Shown here: in pieces, positions 1 through 8,255 of the stretch
Layout: every line of letters starts with the position of its first letter
How positions within the stretch are numbered: the stretch's first letter is position 1
From: Alphaproteobacteria bacterium
GTDB lineage: Bacteria > Pseudomonadota > Alphaproteobacteria > Micavibrionales > Micavibrionaceae
Direction: 5' to 3'
NCBI GenBank assembly: GCA_030427765.1
Contig: JAUICS010000006.1
Coordinates: 1 to 14,645 of the forward strand
DNA: 14,645 bases
Made by a program: the position numbers and the translations under genes
Notes under the pieces: generated by a model
Seen by the model: the letters and a program-made list of their open reading frames with translations, nothing else
Told to the model about the DNA's origin: nothing
Databases searched by the model: none

Positions 1-1095
1 ATGATGGCGGAGTGGGAGGCCATGGCCTCGGACGCGGACGCAGATGATTCCGGCGGGGATAACGCTGCGCAATCCACGGACGAGGGCTCTCAATCGGTAT
101 TTGGCGGTTTTGATGATGATGACGGCGGCGCCCGTGTTCTAAATCAGGATGAAATCGACAGTCTTCTTGGATTTGATGATGATAATGACGAGGATTCCGA
201 AACATCCGGCGTTATGGCGCTTATAAACTCCGCGCTTGTTAACTATGAACGCCTACCAATGTTGGACATTGTTTTCGACCGGCTGGTCCGGTTAATGTCC
301 ACATCCCTAAGAAACCTGACTACCGACAACGTTGAAGTGTCACTGGATCAGGTATCAACCGTCCGTTTCGGTGATTACATGAACTCCATCCCCCTTCCGG
401 CCATGCTGTCTGTATTCAAGGCGGAAGAATGGGACAATAACGGCCTGCTCGTTGTTGATAGTGCGCTTATTTACTCGATCGTTGATGTTCTTCTCGGCGG
501 ACGGAAAGGGACCCCTGCCATCCGCGTGGAAGGACGTCCCAACACCACCATTGAGACCAAGCTGGTTGAACGCATGATCGAGGTTACAATCGGCGATATG
601 TCATCGGCCTTTGACCCGTTATCTCCGGTCAGTTTCTCATTGGAACGTATGGAAACGAACCCGCGTTTTGCCGCAATCACACAAACCGGAAACGCCTGTA
701 TCCTTGCACGTCTTCGCGTTGATATGGGTGACAGAGGCGGACGGATAGAAATTCTGATACCGTATGCGACATTGGAACCCATTCGTGAATTACTACTGCA
801 GATGTTCATGGGGGAGAAATTCGGACGTGATACGATTTGGGAAAGCCACTTGACCAATGAACTTTACCAAACCAACATTTTCTTAAGTGCGGTTCTGGGC
901 GAAAAAACAGTGTCGCTGAATGATCTTCTTAACTGGCGTGTCGGATCACAAATTATTTTCAACACAAAACCCGATGATTTTATTGAACTGCGATGCGGTG
1001 ACTTTTCAATGTTTAAAGGGCCGGTCGGACAGAAAGAAGAAAATATCGCAGTTCGGGTTGAAGACTATATCGAACCAAGTGAGGATAATTATTAA
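1..1095 (+). CDS. fliM: Flagellar motor switch protein FliM (start may lie upstream)
   Basis: FliM is the middle protein of the cytoplasmic switch (C-ring). It binds phosphorylated CheY through an N-terminal peptide and joins FliG to FliN. Seen here: a very acidic leader (residues 1-44), the peptide LNQDEIDSLLGF at 47-58 matching the family CheY-binding motif, a CheC-like middle domain (about 70-265) with LLGG near 163-168 and NPRFAAI near 220-226, and a C-terminal SpoA/FliN-like domain (about 290-355). The length of 364 residues is normal. The first base of the window is the A of an ATG, so an upstream start cannot be excluded: the residues MMAEWEAMASD look like the continuation of a longer acidic leader I recall from related FliM proteins. 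The stop overlaps the next start (TAATG), suggesting translational coupling. Identity is certain; the start is not. Confidence 0.95.
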   Translation: MMAEWEAMASDADADDSGGDNAAQSTDEGSQSVFGGFDDDDGGARVLNQDEIDSLLGFDDDNDEDSETSGVMALINSALVNYERLPMLDIVFDRLVRLMSTSLRNLTTDNVEVSLDQVSTVRFGDYMNSIPLPAMLSVFKAEEWDNNGLLVVDSALIYSIVDVLLGGRKGTPAIRVEGRPNTTIETKLVERMIEVTIGDMSSAFDPLSPVSFSLERMETNPRFAAITQTGNACILARLRVDMGDRGGRIEILIPYATLEPIRELLLQMFMGEKFGRDTIWESHLTNELYQTNIFLSAVLGEKTVSLNDLLNWRVGSQIIFNTKPDDFIELRCGDFSMFKGPVGQKEENIAVRVEDYIEPSEDNY

Positions 1096-1661
1096 TGGAA
1101 CTGGCCGGCATTATTCTAGACGGGATTATCCTTACACTTCTGGGCACCACAATATTCTTTGCGGGCCGCCTGTCACTATCATTAAAAACATTTCGTGAAG
1201 GTCGTGCCGAATTCGAACGTGTTTTAAAAGATCTAGATAAAAGTATTACACAGGCACAGGACGCAGTTGGGCGCCTGCAGCAAACATCCGATGATACCGG
1301 ACATGCCCTACAGATGAAGATAAATGAATCCAAGGCACTTTCCGATGAATTGCAGCTTGTCAACGAGGCCGCAGCCAATCTGGCCGACCGTATTGAGGCA
1401 CTGGCCACTAAAAACCGTAAAATTGCCGATCAGATTGAACACGCCGTCGGGTATACAGGACGCCCGCTTGAGCTGGAAACAGTTACAAGTGATCTGCCAA
1501 AGGCAAAAACAAAACCGTCCAAACCGGATCCGAAAGGTTTTGAAATTCATGACCGCGATGCGGATGATGACGATAGTGATGATGTATTCAGTCAGGATCA
1601 TGAGTTAATGAGCAAGGCCGAAATTGAACTGGCCAACGCCATAAAAAAGAAGAAAAAGTAG
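1095..1661 (+). CDS. DUF6468-like inner-membrane coiled-coil protein of the flagellar operon
   Basis: A 188-residue protein with an N-terminal membrane segment (about residues 6-27) followed by a long charged helix, probably a coiled coil (about 30-120). A linker containing DADDDDSDD and a short C-terminal helix ending in five lysines follow. The build and the place directly after fliM match the alphaproteobacterial family I recall as DUF6468. Its exact function is not established to my knowledge. The ATG overlaps the fliM stop by one base, so the two are very likely co-translated. Being anchored in the membrane with a cytoplasmic or periplasmic helix, it could act at the motor, but orientation cannot be decided from sequence. 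The C-terminal peptide LMSKAEIELANAI loosely resembles FliM N-terminal CheY-binding peptides; this may be chance. Confidence 0.75.
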   Translation: MELAGIILDGIILTLLGTTIFFAGRLSLSLKTFREGRAEFERVLKDLDKSITQAQDAVGRLQQTSDDTGHALQMKINESKALSDELQLVNEAAANLADRIEALATKNRKIADQIEHAVGYTGRPLELETVTSDLPKAKTKPSKPDPKGFEIHDRDADDDDSDDVFSQDHELMSKAEIELANAIKKKKK

Positions 1662-1693
1662 ATAAAGCAAAGATATAGCGTACATTTATTAGT

Positions 1694-2392
1694 ATGAGAG
1701 TATTTGAAAAATTTCGATTATTACCACTGCTTGTCATATTTGGTATCGTGACATTTGTTTTTCGTGCCGGTGAACTGGCCATTAACGTAAACGCATATGC
1801 CAAGGAAAACGCAAGCCAACCGCATGAGCTTGAGAGTCCCGAACTTGCCCAAATGACACCTAAGGCCGGTGAAGAAGACCACGGCAAAGATGGGCAGATG
1901 GACGAAAACGAAAATGAAGGGACGCAAGATATAACCGATACAATTCCCGCATTCGATGATGACATTACCTATATGGGCGTCGAACAGGAGCTTCAGGCCG
2001 ATTTGAAAGAACGGCGCCAACGTTTATTGCAGCGTGAACGTGATATGGCGCGTCGGGAGGCTCTACTGGAAGCGGCAGAAAGTCAACTTGATAGAAAATA
2101 TAATGAGTTATCAGCCTTACGCGATGAAATCAAAGAACTCTTGAAAGACCATACCGAAGAAGAAGAAAAACGAATACTTCGCCTTGTAAAGATATATGAG
2201 GGCATGAAGGCCGATGATGCCGCCAAAATTTTCAATACACTCAGCATGGATGTTCTTATCGATGTATTCTCACGCATGAGTGAGCGTAAAATGTCACCTA
2301 TCCTCGCAAGTATGGCAACGGAAAAAGCCCGCGCCGTCACCACATTATTGGCAACCCAAAATAACATTCCCGACTTTTTGGAAGAAGACTAA
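1694..2392 (+). CDS. motE: MotE-like flagellar motor accessory protein
   Basis: A 232-residue protein with an N-terminal hydrophobic segment (about residues 8-26, signal anchor or uncleaved signal) and a long acidic linker (about 37-95). A heptad-like coiled coil follows (about 95-158, rich in ERRQRLLQRERD-type sequence). The C-terminal helical domain (about 160-228) has the MotE/MgtE-N-like pattern YEGMKADDAAKIF followed by MSERKMSPILASM. In Sinorhizobium MotE is a periplasmic chaperone for the stator-associated protein MotC; homologues elsewhere are annotated as MotE or as FliG-related proteins. Its place 32 bp after the DUF6468-like gene fits a role at the stator or its assembly. No strong ribosome binding site is visible before the ATG at 1694. 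The family call is good; the chaperone role is by analogy. Confidence 0.8.
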   Translation: MRVFEKFRLLPLLVIFGIVTFVFRAGELAINVNAYAKENASQPHELESPELAQMTPKAGEEDHGKDGQMDENENEGTQDITDTIPAFDDDITYMGVEQELQADLKERRQRLLQRERDMARREALLEAAESQLDRKYNELSALRDEIKELLKDHTEEEEKRILRLVKIYEGMKADDAAKIFNTLSMDVLIDVFSRMSERKMSPILASMATEKARAVTTLLATQNNIPDFLEED

Positions 2393-2586
2393 TCCAAAAT
2401 TTTCATTTTTAGCAAATACAGACGTATGGGTTATTTTCGATAACATAACAAAACAGCAAAAAAATGCATAAAATTGTGCTACGCGTTATATATTGATTAA
2501 TAATTTAAAAGAATAATAGTATGTTATTGATAGTAATTAATTCATGAGATTCCACTTTTTTACTTAACAACACGAAGGAGCACACT
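2393..2586 (+). promoter_or_regulatory. AT-rich intergenic region with a probable promoter for cheY and downstream genes
   Basis: This is the only large gap in the flagellar gene run, 194 bases and clearly richer in A and T than the flanking genes. A possible sigma-70-like pair is TTGATT at 2493-2498 and TAGTAT at 2517-2522 with 18 bases between, but in such AT-rich DNA this is weak. A small AT-rich hairpin (GTTAT at 2430-2434 with ATAAC at 2440-2444) is too weak to call a terminator. I saw no convincing sigma-54 (TGGCAC-N5-TTGC) or sigma-28 site and no additional gene. Confidence 0.35.
2574..2580 (+). promoter_or_regulatory. Strong ribosome binding site of cheY
   Basis: GAAGGAG lies six bases before the GTG at 2587 and is the best Shine-Dalgarno match among the genes examined here. 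It fixes the GTG as the cheY start and suggests higher translation than for neighbouring genes, most of which show only weak sites. High CheY abundance relative to motor components would be expected. Confidence 0.8.
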
Positions 2587-2976
2587 GTGGCAGTTGATAA
2601 GAATATGAACGTTCTGATCGTCGATGATTACAAAACGATGCTAAGAATTATCAAAAACCTATTGAAACAACTCGGGTTCAATAACGTTGATGAGGCGACA
2701 GACGGCGCAATGGCTCTTGATATGCTGGATAAGCGCGAATACGGCCTGATCATTTCCGACTGGAACATGGAGCCAATGTCGGGCCTTGATCTCCTTAAAT
2801 CCGTGCGTGCGAGCAACGATAACCATACAAATGTTCCATTTATCATGATTACGGCGGAAAGTAAGACAGAAAACGTTATTGCGGCGAAGGAAGCCGGCGT
2901 TAACAACTATATTGTTAAGCCATTCAACGCAGAAACACTTAAAAACAAAATGGCCAGCGTACTCGGTGACTTCTAA
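2587..2976 (+). CDS. cheY: Chemotaxis response regulator CheY
   Basis: A single receiver domain of 129 residues with no output domain. When phosphorylated by CheA it binds FliM and changes the direction or speed of flagellar rotation. All receiver hallmarks are present: the acidic pair D13-D14, the phosphoacceptor D58 in ISDWNM, T89 in MITAES, Y108 in NNYIVKPF, and K111 followed by P112. The DWNMEPMSG block is typical of motor-binding CheY proteins rather than of stray receivers. It starts with GTG at 2587 behind a strong ribosome site and is followed 64 bases later by cheZ. Lying between motor genes and beside its phosphatase makes the motor role very likely. CheA, CheW and receptors are not in this window. 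Confidence 0.95.
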   Translation: MAVDKNMNVLIVDDYKTMLRIIKNLLKQLGFNNVDEATDGAMALDMLDKREYGLIISDWNMEPMSGLDLLKSVRASNDNHTNVPFIMITAESKTENVIAAKEAGVNNYIVKPFNAETLKNKMASVLGDF

Positions 2977-3040
2977 TCCTGGGGCGATTCTAAATCCGGT
3001 GAAGACACGTTCTTTCTCTTAACAATTGGACAATCATCAT

Positions 3041-3670
3041 ATGACTACAAACGCAAATCCAGAGATGCCAAAAGGCGGAAATTATAACCGTGAAAAGGTC
3101 GTAGATATCATCAATTCTGTCATATCCAGAATTCGTGAGGAAGAAAGCGCCGAACACAAAGCATTGTTTGAGGAACTAACAACACTCAATAAAATTATTG
3201 ATGAGGCCCGACGTGAAATTTCTACTTCCAGCCCGGGCGACATTAATAACAAATTTATCCCATCCGCAAGTGATGAACTTGATGCCGTTGTAAAAGCGAC
3301 CGAGGAAGCCACCAGCGATATCATGGATGCGGTTGAAATCATCGAAGACATTGCCGAAAACAAACTGGATGGTGACGTAAAGGATGATGTCGCAAATGCC
3401 GTTACAAAAATTTACGAGGCCTGTTCATTCCAGGATATTACAGGGCAGCGTATTACAAAGGTTACAACGGCGCTTCAGAATATCGAAAGCAAAGTTGGCC
3501 ACTTATTAGAAGTCATTGGCAAAAAGATTCCAGGGTTATCGGATTCCGAAATCAATAATGTTTCCGATGATACTGAAGATACTGTTAACCTTATGGAAGG
3601 CCCGCAACTGCCGGGTGATGCCATTAAACAGGATGATATCGATAAGCTGCTTGCCGATTTCGACGATTAA
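3041..3670 (+). CDS. cheZ: CheY-P phosphatase CheZ
   Basis: CheZ dephosphorylates CheY-P and so ends the signal to the flagellar switch. The protein is mostly long helices, as expected for the four-helix-bundle dimer. The catalytic block is FQDITGQRITKV near residues 130-141, matching the family signature FQDLTGQ in which the Asp and the second Gln are catalytic in enterobacterial CheZ. An acidic flexible linker leads to a C-terminal peptide QDDIDKLLADFDD (last 13 residues, bases 3629-3667), the position of the CheY-binding helix in known CheZ. I chose the ATG at 3041, giving 209 residues, over an in-frame TTG at 3026: the ATG has a modest GGA ten bases before it, while the TTG has no ribosome site. 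It lies directly after cheY in the same direction. Confidence 0.88.
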   Translation: MTTNANPEMPKGGNYNREKVVDIINSVISRIREEESAEHKALFEELTTLNKIIDEARREISTSSPGDINNKFIPSASDELDAVVKATEEATSDIMDAVEIIEDIAENKLDGDVKDDVANAVTKIYEACSFQDITGQRITKVTTALQNIESKVGHLLEVIGKKIPGLSDSEINNVSDDTEDTVNLMEGPQLPGDAIKQDDIDKLLADFDD

Positions 3671-3709
3671 ATCTGGCGTCCACAATTCAGACGTGAGACA
3701 ATTGTATTC

Positions 3710-4390
3710 ATGGCTGGACATATTATCTCATTATCAATATTCACGATTTTGCTAGCATTCTTTATTGTCCTGAATGCCAATGCGAATTTTGATTACAGTC
3801 GCGCCGGACCGGTTTTAAACAGTCTTGAACGAACATTTGCGGCGGGATTTCAAGGCAATAACATGCCGAAAGTGTCCCCCATCACATCAACCGATACATC
3901 ACATAAACGCGGCGATGCAATGACACGGCTTGAAAATGTATTCCGCGCACGTATTCCGGGAAGTACAATTACACGAAGCAGTTCACGCGGAACATTAACT
4001 GTACAAATGCCATACGATGACATACGCCGACAGATTGAAGATTCAATTTTGACCGACGGAACAACAGATATTGAATCACCCAACCTTCTTCTCACCACCA
4101 TACCTCTCCTGAACCATGAGGAACCGGAAAAGCGTATCCAGATGGATATAATTTTGAACATCCAGCAAAACCCGGGAACGTTAGAGCCCCTGAATAACGA
4201 AACTACGGATATTGAAATCGCCAAACACAAAAACATGTATGAATCGATCTCGTTTTTTGCCAAGGTATTTGAACTGGGCGATCTTCCGACCGAACTTATC
4301 AATATTGGTATCCAGCAAGGAAAAGCCGATACTGTCGATATTATTTTCCGGCCATACAAACCATATATTCATAAGGCCACGCAAAAATGA
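3710..4390 (+). CDS. MotB-like membrane protein lacking the stator Asp
   Basis: A 226-residue protein with one N-terminal membrane segment (about residues 4-22, IISLSIFTILLAFFIVLNA) and a predicted periplasmic remainder. The membrane segment aligns by eye with that of MotB (compare ISFTDLMALMLTFFVLLF in the next gene), but the ion-carrying Asp is replaced by a hydrophobic residue. The C-terminal part (about 170-220, FAKVFELGDLPTELINIGIQ then VDIIFRP) resembles the second half of an OmpA-like fold without its recognisable peptidoglycan-binding signature. It overlaps motB by ATGA (4387-4390), so the two are probably made together. I infer a stator accessory or a non-conducting MotB partner. A direct role in ion flow is unlikely. 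It could also be a peptidoglycan-linked scaffold unrelated to torque. Confidence 0.65.
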   Translation: MAGHIISLSIFTILLAFFIVLNANANFDYSRAGPVLNSLERTFAAGFQGNNMPKVSPITSTDTSHKRGDAMTRLENVFRARIPGSTITRSSSRGTLTVQMPYDDIRRQIEDSILTDGTTDIESPNLLLTTIPLLNHEEPEKRIQMDIILNIQQNPGTLEPLNNETTDIEIAKHKNMYESISFFAKVFELGDLPTELINIGIQQGKADTVDIIFRPYKPYIHKATQK

Positions 4391-5178
4391 CCCGTGTACA
4401 GCGCCATAAAGCCCACTCGAAATATTACAGGGATACAATGCACACAGACTGGTTCAATAATGATGACCCGTCGGAACACCCGGTATGGCTTATATCCTTT
4501 ACGGATTTAATGGCCCTGATGCTGACCTTTTTCGTCCTGTTATTTGCGATGACAAAGCCGGACCCACAATCCTGGTCAGATATACGCGCAACGCTTGAAG
4601 ACGAATTTTATCAATATAACAGCCGACCGGCCCAATTATCCGAGAAGGATTCGCTCTCCCTGCCACGCACATCATACTCGCGCGCGCATAGTTTCGCGTA
4701 TCTTACCCCACTTTTAAGGTCACAATTAAAAACAATCGACACCTTACAGGGCGTAGAAATCACCGAACAACCGGACAGACTTTTGATATCACTGCCCGAT
4801 GACCTGCTGTTTGAAAGTGGTAGCGCAACATTAACAAAAACAGGTAATGATATCATTTATCAACTCTCACCCATGTTGAATCAAATACGCAACGCCACCG
4901 AAATTGCCGGTCATGCGGACCCAAGACCGATCACGAATTCGGATTTATTTGCAACGAATTGGGAATTATCTCTGGCACGGGCAACATCCGTTGCAATAAG
5001 CCTGTATAACAATGGGTATGATAAGAACTTGCGGGTTCAAGGTTTTTCGTCAAAACGTTATAATGAATTGGATGAAGGTCTTTCCGAGGACGTTCGTCTA
5101 TCCCTTTCGCGCCGTGTCGATATCGTAATTTTGAAACATGATGGATCGCAGCACAGGCGTCTGGGGTTTGTTCAATAA
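4387..5178 (+). CDS. motB: Flagellar stator protein MotB
   Basis: MotB anchors the stator to peptidoglycan and with MotA forms the ion channel that drives rotation. Seen: a cytoplasmic N-terminus, a single membrane helix (about residues 33-55) with the essential Asp at D40 in WLISFTDLMALML, a periplasmic linker, and an OmpA-like domain (about 130-255). That domain includes LLFESGSATLT, AGHADPRP, NWELSLARA and the terminal RRVDIVIL, all expected for peptidoglycan binding. The length of 263 residues is slightly short but complete. The ATG at 4387 overlaps the end of the preceding gene; an internal ATG at 4438 would leave a short cytoplasmic tail but has less support. MotA is not encoded in the window. 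Whether the coupling ion is H+ or Na+ cannot be read from this sequence alone. Confidence 0.92.
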   Translation: MTRVQRHKAHSKYYRDTMHTDWFNNDDPSEHPVWLISFTDLMALMLTFFVLLFAMTKPDPQSWSDIRATLEDEFYQYNSRPAQLSEKDSLSLPRTSYSRAHSFAYLTPLLRSQLKTIDTLQGVEITEQPDRLLISLPDDLLFESGSATLTKTGNDIIYQLSPMLNQIRNATEIAGHADPRPITNSDLFATNWELSLARATSVAISLYNNGYDKNLRVQGFSSKRYNELDEGLSEDVRLSLSRRVDIVILKHDGSQHRRLGFVQ

Positions 5179-5197
5179 ACCGTTTTGATGCCCGTGC

Positions 5198-8100
5198 ATG
5201 TCTTTTTTTACGCGTAAACAATATACATTTGCTGTTTTATCCGCTGTAGCGGCTTCGCTGCTTATTGCCGAAACGGTATTGGCCGACATTCCGGTTCGTG
5301 TAAGCCGTAAAGACGACCACACGCGCGTTGTTATTGATGGCGGAAAATCACTCCCTTACAACATTCAAATTGATAACACAGGCGCCGAAAAACACGTAAA
5401 TGTTAGTATTACCAGTAATGAAAAAATCAATCTATCGGATGCAAAAAATCAATTTACAAATTTAAAATCTATTGATGCGTCGACATCAGGTAACACGGCA
5501 ACATTAACCCTGCATGTCCCCACCGGAAGTGATATTCGCGACTTTGATATTGGCGGACGGATTATCATTGATATTAACGATCCACCGGGCGGACCGGTTG
5601 AATACACGGCAAATATTCGCCGTATTAATACAGAACATAATGATCCCCCACCGCACGAACAACCCCATACGCCGGAGCCGGCACAGACAGACGCCCCTCT
5701 CGTACATGACAAGAACAATCACGACGGTGCGCAGGCAAATCATGATGACGAAACACATGAAACCGCGCTGCCAGAAGAGCATAACAGTGAACCAGAAGCC
5801 CCAAAAACCAATGTTGTATACGCGACGCAGATTGACAAAGATGCCTATTCCATTAACGAACCGCATGTCATTAAAATCTCGGCAACGGAAACGCTTGGGT
5901 TATCAGCGTTTAATAGGTTCGGTTATTTATGGCTAGTACATGACCAGCCAAACAATAATATTCCGCCGCAAATCATCGGACCGAAAACGGCAAAATTCCC
6001 GGATATGGAGCGGTTTGATCTGGGTGAAGGCATTGCATTTCGCCTAAAATTGCCGGAAAACAACGTGTCGATTTATACCGAAGGCGGAACACTTCTATGG
6101 CGGGTTATTATCACGCCTGAAAAACATACAGCCGTGTCTAAATCGCCGGAACGGCAGTTCCTGGGCCCCAACAAAGATGTCGGTGCCCTGTTCTGGCCGC
6201 TACGCTCCGCAACCAATATAATTACATTTCGGGATCCCGATGCCGGCGATGACATTCATGCGGTAACGGTTTCTGACTCATCCGATTTTGCCGGACCAGA
6301 ACGCAATTTTGTCGAACTTTACCAAATGCCCAGCTTCGCAGGAACGGTTATCAAAAATAAAACAGACAATCTTGGTATACGCCTTACGGGGCAAGGTGTT
6401 CTTGTCACCAATGCGGACGGTTTAAACCTGACAAAGCCGCGCGACATAAAATCACGCATTCTGGAAGTGGAAGAAAAAGAAGAGGAAGAAAAAAAGAAGC
6501 AGCAGGACACTGAATTCCGCGAAATATTCAACTTCGATCGATGGATTATGGGCGGTCCGGCACATTTGGTTAAAAATGAATTTGTGCTCCTTTCCAGCCT
6601 GAAGGACCGCGACGACGCGGGACGTACAGAAGATATTTTGTCACTGGCAAAACTGTCACTGGCAAACAACCGGTCTATTGAAACCCTAGGATATCTGGAT
6701 TACGCATTGGCTGAATTACCCAGCCTATCCGAAAACATCGAATTTATCGCGCTTCGCGGGGCGGCAAATACACTTGCCGGTCGGTATAAAGAGGCCGTCA
6801 CGGACCTGTTTTATCCGGGCCTTAATAAATATGAGGAGGCCATGCATTGGCGTGCCGCTACATTAGCAGGCCTCGGCGACTGGCAAAGCGCCGGAAAAAG
6901 TATCATAGATGATATTTCTGTCGTGCGGGATTACCCGCATACACTGCGCCACGTACTGGCATTGCCATTGGCAGAGGTCGCACTTCGTGCCGGTAATGTA
7001 AAACTTGCTGATGCCTACCTTACTATCCCCAAGGCAATGAAAGACGAACTGAACCGCTTTGATAAGGCAGAGCTTGATTATCTTACCGGTGAATCACACA
7101 GGCAACGTGGCGAAATCAAACGCGCCATTGCCCTTTGGGAACCGTTAACCCAGACACTTGATAAACTCTACCGTGTTAAGGCCGGCCTGGCCCTCACTAG
7201 ACTCCTTTATGATGAAGAGATGATTACAATTGAAGAAGCCATTGAGCGTATGGAATTACTGCGTTTCAGTTGGCGGGGTGATACACTTGAAACACGTGCA
7301 AATTACCAACTTGGCTTACTGTATCTCAAAAACGGAAATTACCTGCGCGGTTTAAACATTCTAAAACGCGCCGCCAAATTGACACCGGATACACCTATTG
7401 CAGAACGGATTACGCAGGATATGTCGAAGGCGTTTCAGGATTTATTCCTGACAGAAACCATCGATAAATTACCGCCTCTGGAGGCCGTGAGCGTATATAA
7501 GGAGTTTCAGGAACTTACTCCACCTGGAAAACAGGGTGATACACTGATTTCAAACTTGGCAGAGAGACTTGTACAAGTTGAATTACTGGGACAGGCATCC
7601 AGCCTGTTTGACTACCTGATCGACCGCCGCCTGAAAGGTGTAGATGCGGCGCGTACAGCATCACGCCTGGCCGCGATATACCTGATTGATGCCCTGCCGG
7701 ATAAGGCCATGAAGGCATTAAATAAGGCCCGTCGGATTCTTGGCGAGGCCGGACAAGTTGTACCGGATTTGGCCCGCGATATAAACCTGCTGGAGGCCCG
7801 CGCACTTGCCGATGGCGGCAACACATCACGTGCACTCGAAATTTTATCCCGCATGCGCCAGGACGATGATGTCTTACGCCTGCGTGCCGATATCGCATGG
7901 CAGGAAGGCAAATGGCAAATCGCGGCACAATCTCTCGAATTGCTGATTGCAAAACAACGCATTTCCATTCAATCGGAATTGACAGATGAGCAAGCAACCA
8001 TGATTCTTAACTGGGCCGTTGCGCTCAACTTATCAGATGAGCGGCGCGCACTTGCAAGCCTTCGTAACCGATTTACCCGTGCAATGGCCGCAACGACACG

Positions 8101-8251
8101 CGCAAAATTATTCGAGGTTGTTACACGCCCACGTCAATCCTCACGTATATCAGATAGAAATACAATCAGTTCCATCGTGACCGAGGTTGATTTATTCCGT
8201 AATTTCCTGGAAACATACCGGGAGACAAAACCGGACGAATTACCGAACTAA
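5198..8251 (+). CDS. Exported AMIN-like/TPR protein linked to the flagellar motor
   Basis: A large protein of 1017 residues beginning 19 bases after motB. It has a signal peptide (basic start MSFFTRKQ, hydrophobic core about 10-24, probable cleavage in VLA-D after residue 29). Next comes a beta-rich domain (about 30-130) with TRVVIDGGKSLPYNIQI and RIIIDINDPPGG, resembling AMIN domains that localise periplasmic proteins at peptidoglycan. A His/Pro/Glu/Asp-rich linker (about 140-205), a second beta-rich region (about 205-415), a charged helix (about 423-437) and a long helical array of TPR-like repeats (about 445-960) follow. I do not recognise a named family. Its place after motB, with motE in the same run, recalls MotC of rhizobia, which also follows motB, although this protein is more than twice as long. 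A periplasmic scaffold for the stators is my inference; a FimV-like organiser is an alternative. The stop is four bases from the end of the convergent protease gene. Confidence 0.72.
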   Translation: MSFFTRKQYTFAVLSAVAASLLIAETVLADIPVRVSRKDDHTRVVIDGGKSLPYNIQIDNTGAEKHVNVSITSNEKINLSDAKNQFTNLKSIDASTSGNTATLTLHVPTGSDIRDFDIGGRIIIDINDPPGGPVEYTANIRRINTEHNDPPPHEQPHTPEPAQTDAPLVHDKNNHDGAQANHDDETHETALPEEHNSEPEAPKTNVVYATQIDKDAYSINEPHVIKISATETLGLSAFNRFGYLWLVHDQPNNNIPPQIIGPKTAKFPDMERFDLGEGIAFRLKLPENNVSIYTEGGTLLWRVIITPEKHTAVSKSPERQFLGPNKDVGALFWPLRSATNIITFRDPDAGDDIHAVTVSDSSDFAGPERNFVELYQMPSFAGTVIKNKTDNLGIRLTGQGVLVTNADGLNLTKPRDIKSRILEVEEKEEEEKKKQQDTEFREIFNFDRWIMGGPAHLVKNEFVLLSSLKDRDDAGRTEDILSLAKLSLANNRSIETLGYLDYALAELPSLSENIEFIALRGAANTLAGRYKEAVTDLFYPGLNKYEEAMHWRAATLAGLGDWQSAGKSIIDDISVVRDYPHTLRHVLALPLAEVALRAGNVKLADAYLTIPKAMKDELNRFDKAELDYLTGESHRQRGEIKRAIALWEPLTQTLDKLYRVKAGLALTRLLYDEEMITIEEAIERMELLRFSWRGDTLETRANYQLGLLYLKNGNYLRGLNILKRAAKLTPDTPIAERITQDMSKAFQDLFLTETIDKLPPLEAVSVYKEFQELTPPGKQGDTLISNLAERLVQVELLGQASSLFDYLIDRRLKGVDAARTASRLAAIYLIDALPDKAMKALNKARRILGEAGQVVPDLARDINLLEARALADGGNTSRALEILSRMRQDDDVLRLRADIAWQEGKWQIAAQSLELLIAKQRISIQSELTDEQATMILNWAVALNLSDERRALASLRNRFTRAMAATTRAKLFEVVTRPRQSSRISDRNTISSIVTEVDLFRNFLETYRETKPDELPN

Positions 8252-8255
8252 GCGG

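Noticed and set aside
2430..2444. Hairpin GTTAT-TTTCG-ATAAC after motE as a terminator
   Set aside because: The five-pair stem has only one G-C pair at each end of reading and no following T-run; it is too weak to stop transcription.
3682..3705. Inverted repeat ACAATT / AATTGT before the MotB-like gene
   Set aside because: Six-base AT-rich arms with a 12-base spacer are expected by chance; no T-run and no known operator pattern.
8252..8255. Expected terminator between the convergent TPR and protease genes
   Set aside because: Only four bases separate the stops and I see no stable hairpin around them.
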